9,532 bases of DNA from Acidimicrobiales bacterium. Lineage in GTDB: Bacteria; Actinomycetota; Acidimicrobiia; Acidimicrobiales; Acidimicrobilacustridaceae. The number at the start of each line of letters is the position of its first letter. Position 1 is the stretch's first letter. Below, in pieces: positions 1-6,098 of this stretch. The notes under the pieces are model-generated. The model was not told the DNA's origin and did no database searches. It saw nothing but the letters and a program-made list of their open reading frames with translations. The DNA lies in the NCBI GenBank assembly GCA_023264135.1, contig JALQSZ010000045.1, forward strand, positions 1-9,532. The letters are read 5' to 3'. Position numbers and translations under genes: made by a program.

Positions 1-526
1 GTGAAATTGCACCGGCGAGTTGTTCGCGTGGCACGAGCGATGGAGTGACCGCGAGGAACACGGGACCTTGAAGCGCAGCACCGGTGCCAACCGCGAAGAC
101 AGCGATCAGAAGTGCAGGGCGCGAGAAGTCCGTTGTGCGAACAATCCACGCAATCGCAAGTGAACCGATCATCTGTTCAAGTGAAAGCCAGAAGATGAGC
201 TTCTTTCGGCTGAACGTGTCAGCGATGATTCCGCCGAATGTTGCGAAGAGCAACTGGGGAACCAAATTGCAGAACCCGACAAGGCTGACGAGCCACGCGC
301 TGCGCGTGACCGTATAAACGAATGCCGCGAGGATGACGTTCTGCATCCACGTGCCGATGGTGGAACCAAGACTGCTGAGCCACATCGTGCGGAAGTCACG
401 ATTACGAAGCGCAGCACGAACAACGTTGATCTCTTCAGCGTCGAGGGTGCGGTCGCCATCAAGAAGGGCTTCCTCGGCTTCGCCGCGGAATTCCTCCTCT
501 GATTCGAACTCGTGCTCCCTAGTCAT
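1..526 (-). CDS. MFS transporter, MFS_3-like, N-terminal part (C-terminus outside window)
   Basis: Reading the minus strand from an ATG at 526 gives 175 residues with no stop before the window edge. Residues 1-34 are a hydrophilic, very acidic cytoplasmic lead. The sequence LRNRDFRTMWL (about 40-50) then precedes the first membrane helix, which is typical of the MFS_3 (enterobactin-exporter-like) family. Hydrophobic helices lie at about 52-72, 77-97, 111-130 and 138-160. The loop GGIIADTFSRKKLI (98-111) is the classic MFS motif A between TM2 and TM3, which supports a proton-driven 12-TM permease. The substrate cannot be told from this part; family members include siderophore and drug exporters. 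I see no strong Shine-Dalgarno sequence before the ATG and no in-frame start in the few codons upstream. The gene is divergent from the lipoprotein gene at 626. Family assignment is firm; the exact start is moderate. Confidence 0.85.
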   Translation of the reverse strand, partial: MTREHEFESEEEFRGEAEEALLDGDRTLDAEEINVVRAALRNRDFRTMWLSSLGSTIGTWMQNVILAAFVYTVTRSAWLVSLVGFCNLVPQLLFATFGGIIADTFSRKKLIFWLSLEQMIGSLAIAWIVRTTDFSRPALLIAVFAVGTGAALQGPVFLAVTPSLVPREQLAGAIS

Positions 527-593
527 CAGGGATGAGGGTATGGGGAGTTCAAGAAATGAAGCGAACTCAGGTTTCGAGATCGGCACTATGCTC

Positions 594-605
594 AAGTTCG
601 AACTT
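594..605. promoter_or_regulatory. Perfect 12-bp palindrome in a divergent intergenic region (candidate operator)
   Basis: AAGTTCGAACTT reads the same on both strands. It lies between the divergent MFS gene (start 526) and the lipoprotein gene (start 626/632). A weak -10-like TATGCT at 587-592 sits just to its left for the plus-strand gene, so the palindrome would overlap the start of that transcript. A dimeric regulator could bind here, but no regulator gene is adjacent and the -10 call is weak. Confidence 0.3.
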
Positions 606-625
606 ACAAACCTTCTGGCGGAGTA

Positions 626-1453
626 GTGATTGTGCGGAAAATTCTTGGAACTCGTCGTATTCGCGTTGTGGCGATGCTGTGTGCAGCCCTCGCTGTAGCG
701 GTCTTTGCGTCTGCATGTGTTCGCCCGGGGACGTGGCCGATTGGGTCTCCCGGAGCTGGAGGCGCGTTGCCAGGCATTTACCGAACGCTGGGAGGCGGAG
801 GCTGTTACTGGGAACGACGCCGAGATTTGAGTGGCGATTTCTCTGCAATTATCGCCAACGGATTCTCCTCTTGGGAACCTCAGTATGTTGAAGTGAAGGC
901 GTCCGACGCAGGGTTCTCAACAAACGGGTGCATTAATTGGTGGCGCTATCCGGATGGACCTTTTGCGATGCCGTTGGCAACTCCGGGACAACCATTCGGC
1001 ACAGGAATGTTCATGATCAATTACGAAGTCGCGCCGGGCACCTACATGGCTGACGGCACTAATTGTTACTGGAGTCGACTGCGAGATTTCTCAGGCGAGT
1101 CAACCGGGCTGATAACCAACGAGTTGTCCAGTGGCAAGCAAATCGTCACGATTGCGCCAACCGATATTGGTTTTAATTCGTCCAGATGCGGACGATGGGT
1201 GCCCTTCGCATCATCTGGTCCGCCAACCCAAAGTTTTGCTGATGGAACTTTCGCCGTAAACACGGACATTGTGCCTGGCACTTATTCGGCGTCTGGTCAG
1301 GGTTGTTATTGGGCGCGTCTGAGCGGATTTTCGGGGGAGTCGCCGAATCTGATCACCAATCATTTCGGAAGTGGCCCAACTACGGTCGCAATTTCACCAT
1401 CGGATGTCGGATTCAAAACTCATGGGTGCGGAACTTGGGTCCGGATCGCGTGA
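626..1453 (+). CDS. Putative secreted lipoprotein with three tandem Cys-paired repeats
   Basis: The 275-aa product opens with a basic n-region, a hydrophobic stretch (about 14-30) and an ASAC lipobox-like site with Cys at 31, which suggests export and lipid anchoring; Ala at -3 makes the lipobox slightly weak. The rest is three copies of one module at about 49-106, 137-192 and 217-272. Each copy has PG[IT]Y, then GCYW or NCYW followed by RxxxxSG[DE], a [IL]I[AT]N segment, a VxI/VEV-type strand, SD/TD, GF and a second Cys before a Trp. The Cys pairs (60/102, 147/188, 227/268) are well placed for one disulfide per module. I recall single copies of this module in many actinobacterial secreted proteins of unknown function and assign none here. 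A GGAG at 620-623 is only 2 nt from the GTG at 626 but 8 nt from an in-frame GTG at 632, so the true start may be 632. The gene converges on the end of the Tad operon with a 16-bp gap. Confidence 0.8.
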   Translation: MIVRKILGTRRIRVVAMLCAALAVAVFASACVRPGTWPIGSPGAGGALPGIYRTLGGGGCYWERRRDLSGDFSAIIANGFSSWEPQYVEVKASDAGFSTNGCINWWRYPDGPFAMPLATPGQPFGTGMFMINYEVAPGTYMADGTNCYWSRLRDFSGESTGLITNELSSGKQIVTIAPTDIGFNSSRCGRWVPFASSGPPTQSFADGTFAVNTDIVPGTYSASGQGCYWARLSGFSGESPNLITNHFGSGPTTVAISPSDVGFKTHGCGTWVRIA

Positions 1454-1469
1454 CGGAGTAGTGATCCCG

Positions 1470-1916
1470 TTACCGCTGCTTCACTGTGGCGGTTGCGGTT
1501 GCTCGAACGAGTTCGTCGTCTGGGGCACCGGGAATTGCTCGGGCGAAGAGGTGGGGGACACGTCGGGCAACGCTCACGGTTACTGAACCATCGGGATTGA
1601 TTGAAACATCGGGTCCCGATTCCAGATTGTCGAGTACGCCCTTTGTGGCGAGCACATCAACGGCCACGAGCCAGACTCGAGTTGGATCGAGTTGGTAGCC
1701 CTGGCCAGAACGAAGGGCGGCCTCGTCGAGGCCTGCGGTGGCTGCGTCGTTGGCGGCGTCAGTTGCGGCGGCCAAGAGGTCTTGTTGTCCTGCTCGAACG
1801 GCGGTGAGATCAACCGTGATCGCACCGAGAACGAACATGATCAACACAGCAACGGGCATCAACATCAGAACGGTTCCGTTATCGCCTCGAAGGCGAAGAT
1901 GTCGGCCTTTCAACAT
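1470..1916 (-). CDS. TadE/TadG-like pilus-assembly protein (last gene of Tad operon)
   Basis: This 148-aa protein has a short basic N-terminus (KGRHLRLRGDNG), one hydrophobic helix (about 15-35) and the segment RAGQQDLLAAATDAANDAA, which is characteristic of the Tad/TadE-G-like family (PF13400 type), followed by an Ala-rich soluble domain. Such proteins are minor pilin-like envelope components that depend on the Tad secretion platform. In high-GC Gram-positives a short version sits at the end of the operon beside CpaE-like and ATPase genes. The start is the ATG at 1914-1916, which overlaps the upstream stop in ATGTTGA (7 nt), implying translational coupling. A longer reading frame back to 2072 exists, but it is low-complexity, Arg/Ser/Pro-rich and lies wholly inside the upstream gene. 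The closest relatives could be called TadE- or TadG-like; the exact subfamily is uncertain. Confidence 0.8.
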   Translation of the reverse strand: MLKGRHLRLRGDNGTVLMLMPVAVLIMFVLGAITVDLTAVRAGQQDLLAAATDAANDAATAGLDEAALRSGQGYQLDPTRVWLVAVDVLATKGVLDNLESGPDVSINPDGSVTVSVARRVPHLFARAIPGAPDDELVRATATATVKQR

Positions 1917-2368
1917 TGTGCGTCTCCAGGAAGTCCGCTGCGGAATGGATCGATCACTTCGCTCTGCGACGCCACTGCATCGAAACCATGGCCGAACCCA
2001 CCAATGACGGGAACTCGGATCGCGTGGACGGGATGGCGAACAGTGATCGTTACTCGGCTGCATCGGGACCAACCCCGATCGCCTGTGTACGCGATTGAAA
2101 TTGAAGTGGCGCCAGCACTTCGCCCTTGACCTTGGAACGCTTGTTGTGCCGCTGATTCGGCAAGCATCTGTGCTGATTGTTCGTCGGGTGCTTCAACGAA
2201 CGCACGAACGGCTTCTCTGGCGGCACTTGTGGTCGCAAGATCGGCATCGACTGCACCCCAGACATTGGCGATGACCAGCATGGCGATCACGAAGGTCAGA
2301 ATTCCGAATGGAATGACTTCGATACCGCCAACTTGCCCTTGCTCGCCGTGAAGACGTCTGTTCATCAT
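1910..2368 (-). CDS. TadE-like pseudopilin (second of two)
   Basis: The 152-aa product has a basic N-terminus, then GQVGGIEVIPFG (11-22) running into one membrane helix (about 20-40), followed by a soluble domain with the segment TTSAAREAVRAFVEA (46-60), typical of TadE-family pseudopilins (PF07811), and a beta-rich C-terminal half. TadE proteins are processed by the prepilin peptidase and act as minor pilins or assembly factors of the Flp pilus. The Glu (17) in the leader lies six residues after Gly 11, not the classic +5. Cys 103 and Cys 152 are the only cysteines. The first of two adjacent ATGs (2366-2368) overlaps the upstream stop as ATGA, so translation is probably coupled. Confidence 0.85.
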   Translation of the reverse strand: MMNRRLHGEQGQVGGIEVIPFGILTFVIAMLVIANVWGAVDADLATTSAAREAVRAFVEAPDEQSAQMLAESAAQQAFQGQGRSAGATSISIAYTGDRGWSRCSRVTITVRHPVHAIRVPVIGGFGHGFDAVASQSEVIDPFRSGLPGDAQC

Positions 2369-2790
2369 TGCATTTGCTCGACTCGAACGCGAACGGTCCG
2401 TTCAATCCGCGGAGCCCCTGATCCGCGCAAGCTGTCCCAGAGGAAACTTGGGGGACGAGCGCGGACAGTAAGTGCCACGGTGTCCCAAGTGCTGGTCGAC
2501 CAATCGAGTTCAACGCGATCACCAAACGCACCGAGCTGTGATCGAACCGTGGACTCAGCGTGTGCTCGGGCATCGTCAGGCACCGGGGTGGTGTCGTGCG
2601 AGGTTCGTGCTCCGGCAACCAATCGTGCTGCCTCATACGCGGCGCTTGTCGTTGCCGAACGTGCATACAACGCGATCAGAGTCTGTGTTGCGAATAACAA
2701 GAGGGCCAAGAACACGAGAAGGCCGGCAATGGTCGAAATGAGGCCGGCCCCGGTGTCGGAACCGGCCTCATGTTGTTGGCGACGACTCAT
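2365..2790 (-). CDS. TadE-like pseudopilin (first of two)
   Basis: The 141-aa protein starts MSRRQQ and carries a GAGLIS motif (14-19), a hydrophobic helix (about 17-41), then LYARSATTSAAYEAARLVAG (41-60), the signature region of TadE-family proteins just after their membrane helix. The remaining 80 residues form a soluble domain with alternating strands (VELDW, VALTVRAR, VRVRVEQ). It is expected to be an inner-membrane, prepilin-like subunit working with the Flp pilin and the other TadE-like protein encoded next to it. The start at 2790 forms an ATGA overlap with the pilin-like gene. The frame stays open upstream to 3285, but that extension is Arg/Ser-rich and runs through the pilin-like gene and into tadC, so I reject it. 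Confidence 0.85.
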   Translation of the reverse strand: MSRRQQHEAGSDTGAGLISTIAGLLVFLALLLFATQTLIALYARSATTSAAYEAARLVAGARTSHDTTPVPDDARAHAESTVRSQLGAFGDRVELDWSTSTWDTVALTVRARPPSFLWDSLRGSGAPRIERTVRVRVEQMQ

Positions 2791-3011
2791 TCCGAACCGA
2801 TCTGCGTGATCTTGTCGTTCGTTGTTGCTTCGGTTGTCTTCCACATTTGTTGGAAGCCGATCCACATCGCGGCACCGAGGAAGGCCATGATCAGAACTGC
2901 GATGGCCGCCGAAATGACGCCTTCGCCTCGATCGCCTTTGAACCGACGCGTTTTCGATTCGACGGGTTTCGTTTCGACCGACTCTTCTACTCCGGGTTCG
3001 AGTTGTTGCAT
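2787..3011 (-). CDS. Small Flp pilin-like protein (candidate major pilin)
   Basis: This 74-aa product has a hydrophilic, acidic then basic leader (1-28), the motif RGEGVISAA (28-36), one hydrophobic helix (about 33-53) and a short polar tail ending TNDKITQIGSE. Its size, architecture and position between tadC and the tadE-like genes fit a Flp pilin, the subunit of the pilus fibre. The classic Flp processing motif (G, four residues, E, then F or Y) is missing, so processing may differ. Alternatively it could be a small accessory membrane protein. The ATG at 3011 is chosen over one at 3047 because GAAGGAG (3017-3023) ends 5 nt before it. It is the only operon gene besides the first with a clear ribosome-binding site and no overlap with its upstream neighbour, consistent with higher expression. 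Confidence 0.72.
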   Translation of the reverse strand: MQQLEPGVEESVETKPVESKTRRFKGDRGEGVISAAIAVLIMAFLGAAMWIGFQQMWKTTEATTNDKITQIGSE

Positions 3012-3016
3012 GACTG

Positions 3017-3023
3017 CTCCTTC
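3017..3023 (-). promoter_or_regulatory. Strong ribosome-binding site of the pilin-like gene
   Basis: On the minus strand the sequence GAAGGAG, preceded by AAAA, lies 5 nt upstream of the ATG at 3011. It is the best Shine-Dalgarno match in the Tad operon and fixes the start at 3011. It stands in the only real intergenic gap of the operon (3012-3052), in which I see no convincing hairpin or promoter. Confidence 0.75.
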
Positions 3024-3052
3024 TTTTGTGTGGGAATGGATCGACAAGCCGT

Positions 3053-3952
3053 TTAGGACGCGGTGAAAAGTCGAAGCGCTTCGGTGAACGGAACGGCGAG
3101 AAACAACAAACCCGGAACCAACGTGGCAACGGTGACGGGAATCCAGACTTGTTGTCCGCGTTTTTCGATCGTTTCGACGAGTTCACGATGGACTTCGGCG
3201 CGGACCGCTCGAGCCTCCTGGGTAATGAGGTGACCGAGATCGCCAGCATCGCGATTGAGAGCAAGTACGCCAACGAGACGGCCAACCGCCGGAACGTCGG
3301 CAGTCGCGGCCCATTCGCGAAGTGCAGCGTTCTCGTCGATTCCGTGTGTGATTCGGTTCACGACTCGTTGGAGATCTTGAGCGACAGCTCCATCGGATCG
3401 TCGCGAAAGGCGTTGCAGCGCGGCTCCGAGGGAGTAGCCGGCGGAGAGCAGCATCCCCATTTGTTCGCTCACGATCGGAAGTTCGAGAACGAGTGATCGT
3501 TTCCATGCGTTGGATCGCCGAGCGAGTTGTGACTCGATGATGAGGAAAGCGAGTACGGGCGAACCAAGTGTGAGAAGGAGAATGAACGCGAATGGCGGAG
3601 TGGTTGCGATGCAGAGAAGTGCGGCAACAACAAATGCTGCGGCAGCCCATCCGAGTTGGCGAAGGCGAAACGCTGTCGGGTCGAGGTTGCTGTGAACGCG
3701 TTCGAGTCGAGTCGCGAGTTCTTCGTTCACGCCAGAGAACTTGGCGACCTTTGCGCCGAGATCGTGGGCGAGTGGCCCAAGTACCCGAAGTAGCGGCGTG
3801 CCGTCGTCGGTCTCTGTCGGTCGCGAAAGGCCGAAGACGTAGGGCCTGACGCGTTCGAGGAGTGGTCCGCGCCGAAACCAACGAAGGTGGCTGAAGAGGA
3901 GCGTGAGTCCGAGCCACGCCAGGAGCAGTGCAATCGCGAGTGGCTGCCTCAT
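3053..3952 (-). CDS. tadC: Tad pilus platform protein TadC (T2SSF domain)
   Basis: The 299-aa membrane protein has a first helix at about 4-20, a paired hairpin at about 101-118 and 121-139, and a last helix at about 269-290. The type II secretion F domain spans about 158-285, with the hallmark segment ELPIVSEQMGMLLSAGYSLGAALQ (157-180, quoted in two parts: ELPIVSEQ and AGYSLGAALQ). TadC pairs with TadB to form the inner-membrane platform on which TadA acts to extrude pilin. The ATG at 3950-3952 forms an ATGA overlap with tadB. The frame is open upstream to 4012, but that part lies inside tadB. The gene is followed by a 41-bp gap before the pilin-like gene. Confidence 0.92.
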   Translation of the reverse strand: MRQPLAIALLLAWLGLTLLFSHLRWFRRGPLLERVRPYVFGLSRPTETDDGTPLLRVLGPLAHDLGAKVAKFSGVNEELATRLERVHSNLDPTAFRLRQLGWAAAAFVVAALLCIATTPPFAFILLLTLGSPVLAFLIIESQLARRSNAWKRSLVLELPIVSEQMGMLLSAGYSLGAALQRLSRRSDGAVAQDLQRVVNRITHGIDENAALREWAATADVPAVGRLVGVLALNRDAGDLGHLITQEARAVRAEVHRELVETIEKRGQQVWIPVTVATLVPGLLFLAVPFTEALRLFTAS

Positions 3953-4833
3953 CGGGCAAACACCCGCTCTTCGGTTGGTAAGCGCAACATTCGTCCGGCC
4001 CAGCGCCAACAACCCGCCATCATGACGAGGGCGCTGAGTACCGCAAGCTGGCCAATGGGAGTCGTGTAGGCGCTTCGACCGTTCCCGACTGCGAGTCCCG
4101 CGGCCGCCATGCCGAGTGGAACGAGGAGAACAAAGCGACGAGCGAAACGAACACCGGACTGTCGGGCGCGAACATCTTTTCTGTACGCAACATCGTCGCG
4201 TCGGTCCTGTGCAAGATCAGCGAGTCGTCGATCGATGCCGGTGCCGCCAAGTTCGTGGGCGATCAAAAGTGTTTCGCATGTCGCGTCGCATGTGGGATCG
4301 GCGAGTTGATCTCGCAGTACGCGAAGGGTTTTCTCGAAGTCAGTCGTGAGCATCCACTCGCGCTGTGCTGCAGCAAAGGAAGGCCGCATGATTTCAGGGC
4401 CTGCTGCGCCAACTTCGAAGAGCGCTTGCGGAAGCGAGCGGCCAACGGACGATGTGAGGAGTCGAAGCTCTTCGATCATTCGAGGCCACGCATCTTGTGC
4501 GATTGAAAGTCGATTGCGTCGTCGTTGCCGATAGGCAGCGATCGGAAACGACGCAGCGAAAGCACCGGCCGCGAGCATTGGGATCAATGCGCCGAAAAGA
4601 GCAAGCGCGACGAGAGCACCCAGCAGAAACATTGCACCGCTTGCGAGGAGGAATTCCCCAGGTGCAACAGCGCCGAGGCCGGCTTGTGTCATCCACTCAT
4701 TGCTCGTTCGGCGTTGGCGCTTTGTTGTCGTCAATTTCGGAGCTGGTCCGAGTCCCGTCCATCCGAGAAGGCCAGCCGTGTAGAGAAGGTGGACGCCGTA
4801 CCCGGCGATGGCGGCGACGAGAAGGGCGATCAT
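3949..4833 (-). CDS. tadB: Tad pilus platform protein TadB (T2SSF domain)
   Basis: The product has 294 residues, with hydrophobic helices at about 2-24, 61-82, 84-101, 232-250 and 258-277. A T2SSF-type region at about 112-245 includes WPRMIEELRLLTSSVGRSLPQAL (split here as WPRMIEELRLL and GRSLPQAL), then HELGGTGIDRRLADLAQDRR (193-212), which matches the conserved E-x-G-x-x-L-x-x-x-L region of TadB-type proteins. It would form the cytoplasmic-membrane platform with TadC and couple to the TadA ATPase. A Cys pair (182, 186) lies in the cytoplasmic loop, with no obvious meaning. The ATG at 4833 overlaps the tadA stop as ATGA, and its own stop overlaps tadC the same way. Confidence 0.92.
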   Translation of the reverse strand: MIALLVAAIAGYGVHLLYTAGLLGWTGLGPAPKLTTTKRQRRTSNEWMTQAGLGAVAPGEFLLASGAMFLLGALVALALFGALIPMLAAGAFAASFPIAAYRQRRRNRLSIAQDAWPRMIEELRLLTSSVGRSLPQALFEVGAAGPEIMRPSFAAAQREWMLTTDFEKTLRVLRDQLADPTCDATCETLLIAHELGGTGIDRRLADLAQDRRDDVAYRKDVRARQSGVRFARRFVLLVPLGMAAAGLAVGNGRSAYTTPIGQLAVLSALVMMAGCWRWAGRMLRLPTEERVFAR

Positions 4834-6098
4834 CGAAGCACCGATCCGAGATCCATCCCCGCAGAGGAAAAGAGGTGGGTAAGCCGCTGAGGAAGAAGGC
4901 CGGTCCAGAGGAGCGGTTCTAAAGGAGACCGCCTCGTGAAAAGGTCGGTCACCGTGAATGCTCCAGATGAACTGTCGGTGAGCTGTTCCTCGACGGCAAT
5001 GATTTCTGACACTTGCGGGCCAGACGATGTGCGTTGACTGAACACCACAAGATCGATCGCGTCGGAGACGAGAGTCGTGAGTGCTCCATGTGGAAGTGAG
5101 CCGGCATCGGACAACTCAGCGAGGAACCGGAGTCGAGAGAGTGCGCCTCGAGCATTGGCGGAATGAATGGTGGTGTACCCCTTTATCCCTGATGACAGGG
5201 TGAGAAGTAGAGGCAGCGCTTCGCGATCTCGAACTTCGCCGACAACGGCGACATCTGGTGCCATGCGAAGAAACCCAGCGACGAGTCGACGAAGATCCAC
5301 CGATGGTCGATCGGCACGAGCGGCGCGCGTCTGCATGCTCGCAACATTTGGAAGTGGCGCATCGACTTCGAAAACCTCCTCGGCAATGACGACGCGTTGC
5401 GAGGGATCAAGTTCGCCGAGACAACAGGAGAGCAACGTGGTCTTTCCCGAGCCTGGCGCACCCGCGAAGAGTGCAGTAGTCCCGCATCGAATGGCAGCGG
5501 CCAAGAACTCTGATGCGGGTGAACTCAAAGTGTCGGTCGCGACGAGTTGATCAAGTCGCGTGAAGGGCACGCCGGTAAACCGACGGATATTGACCATGAG
5601 GTGGCCGCCGCGAGCGAGATCGCCATGAACGATGTGAAGTCGCGAACCATCGTCGAGTTGGGCGTCCTGCAATCCTTCGGTTGCATCGAGTTTCCGATGG
5701 CTTGAAGATGAGTCGTCGAGGAGTTTGGTGAGAGTGCGAATGACGTGCTCGTCGTCGTGGAACGATTCGTGGTGGTAGCCGCTGGTTCCTCTGTGACGCT
5801 TTACGAATATCTCTGATGGTGCATTGATCTCGATTTCCCAGACATCGGAATCGTTCAGCAGATCGGTGAGTGGTCCGTACTGCACCAAATTGCGCCAGGC
5901 TCGAGAAGCGAGCGTGTCTGGGTTCGTAATCGCAATCGATCGACGACCGTGACGCACGTCGTCGTCCCACCGTCGAAGCTCATCGTCAATGAGCGAACGG
6001 AGTTTTTCGTGTCCCTCGGGAGTTGCGAGGTCGATGGCGTCGTGTTTGGCACGAGCTTGAACCGCTGTCTCGACGTCGAGAAGTGGAGCGATGGTCAT
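4830..6098 (-). CDS. tadA: Tad pilus motor ATPase TadA/CpaF
   Basis: The 422-aa protein belongs to the VirB11-like secretion ATPases. The N-terminal domain (about 75-175) contains the family segment LNDSDVWEIEINAPSEIFVK (81-100) and ends with NIRRF. The ATPase core follows: Walker A GAPGSGKTT (213-221), an Asp-box-like stretch RVVIAEEVFEV (235-245), Walker B region VAVVGEVRDREA (283-294) with Glu 288, and the His box TTIHSANARG (309-318). All key residues are present, so it should be active. It would hydrolyse ATP at the TadB/TadC platform to drive pilus assembly. Its length is usual for CpaF/TadA. Gene order and ATGA overlaps on both sides (6095-6098 and 4830-4833) confirm the operon role. 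The frame is clean, with no truncation. Confidence 0.95.
   Translation of the reverse strand: MTIAPLLDVETAVQARAKHDAIDLATPEGHEKLRSLIDDELRRWDDDVRHGRRSIAITNPDTLASRAWRNLVQYGPLTDLLNDSDVWEIEINAPSEIFVKRHRGTSGYHHESFHDDEHVIRTLTKLLDDSSSSHRKLDATEGLQDAQLDDGSRLHIVHGDLARGGHLMVNIRRFTGVPFTRLDQLVATDTLSSPASEFLAAAIRCGTTALFAGAPGSGKTTLLSCCLGELDPSQRVVIAEEVFEVDAPLPNVASMQTRAARADRPSVDLRRLVAGFLRMAPDVAVVGEVRDREALPLLLTLSSGIKGYTTIHSANARGALSRLRFLAELSDAGSLPHGALTTLVSDAIDLVVFSQRTSSGPQVSEIIAVEEQLTDSSSGAFTVTDLFTRRSPLEPLLWTGLLPQRLTHLFSSAGMDLGSVLR

Noticed and set aside
1454..1500. Hairpin ACCGC...GCGGT (1472-1476 with 1489-1493) as a terminator between the convergent genes
   Set aside because: The arms are only 5 bp, the loop is 12 nt and there is no T-run on either strand, so I do not call a terminator.
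2177..2809. A 210-codon plus-strand open frame
   Set aside because: It lies antisense to three overlapping Tad genes; the product is low-complexity, Arg/Ser-rich and without recognisable motifs or a ribosome-binding site.
4497..4922. A 141-codon plus-strand open frame
   Set aside because: It is antisense to tadB and the end of tadA; the Arg/Glu-rich product shows no domain.
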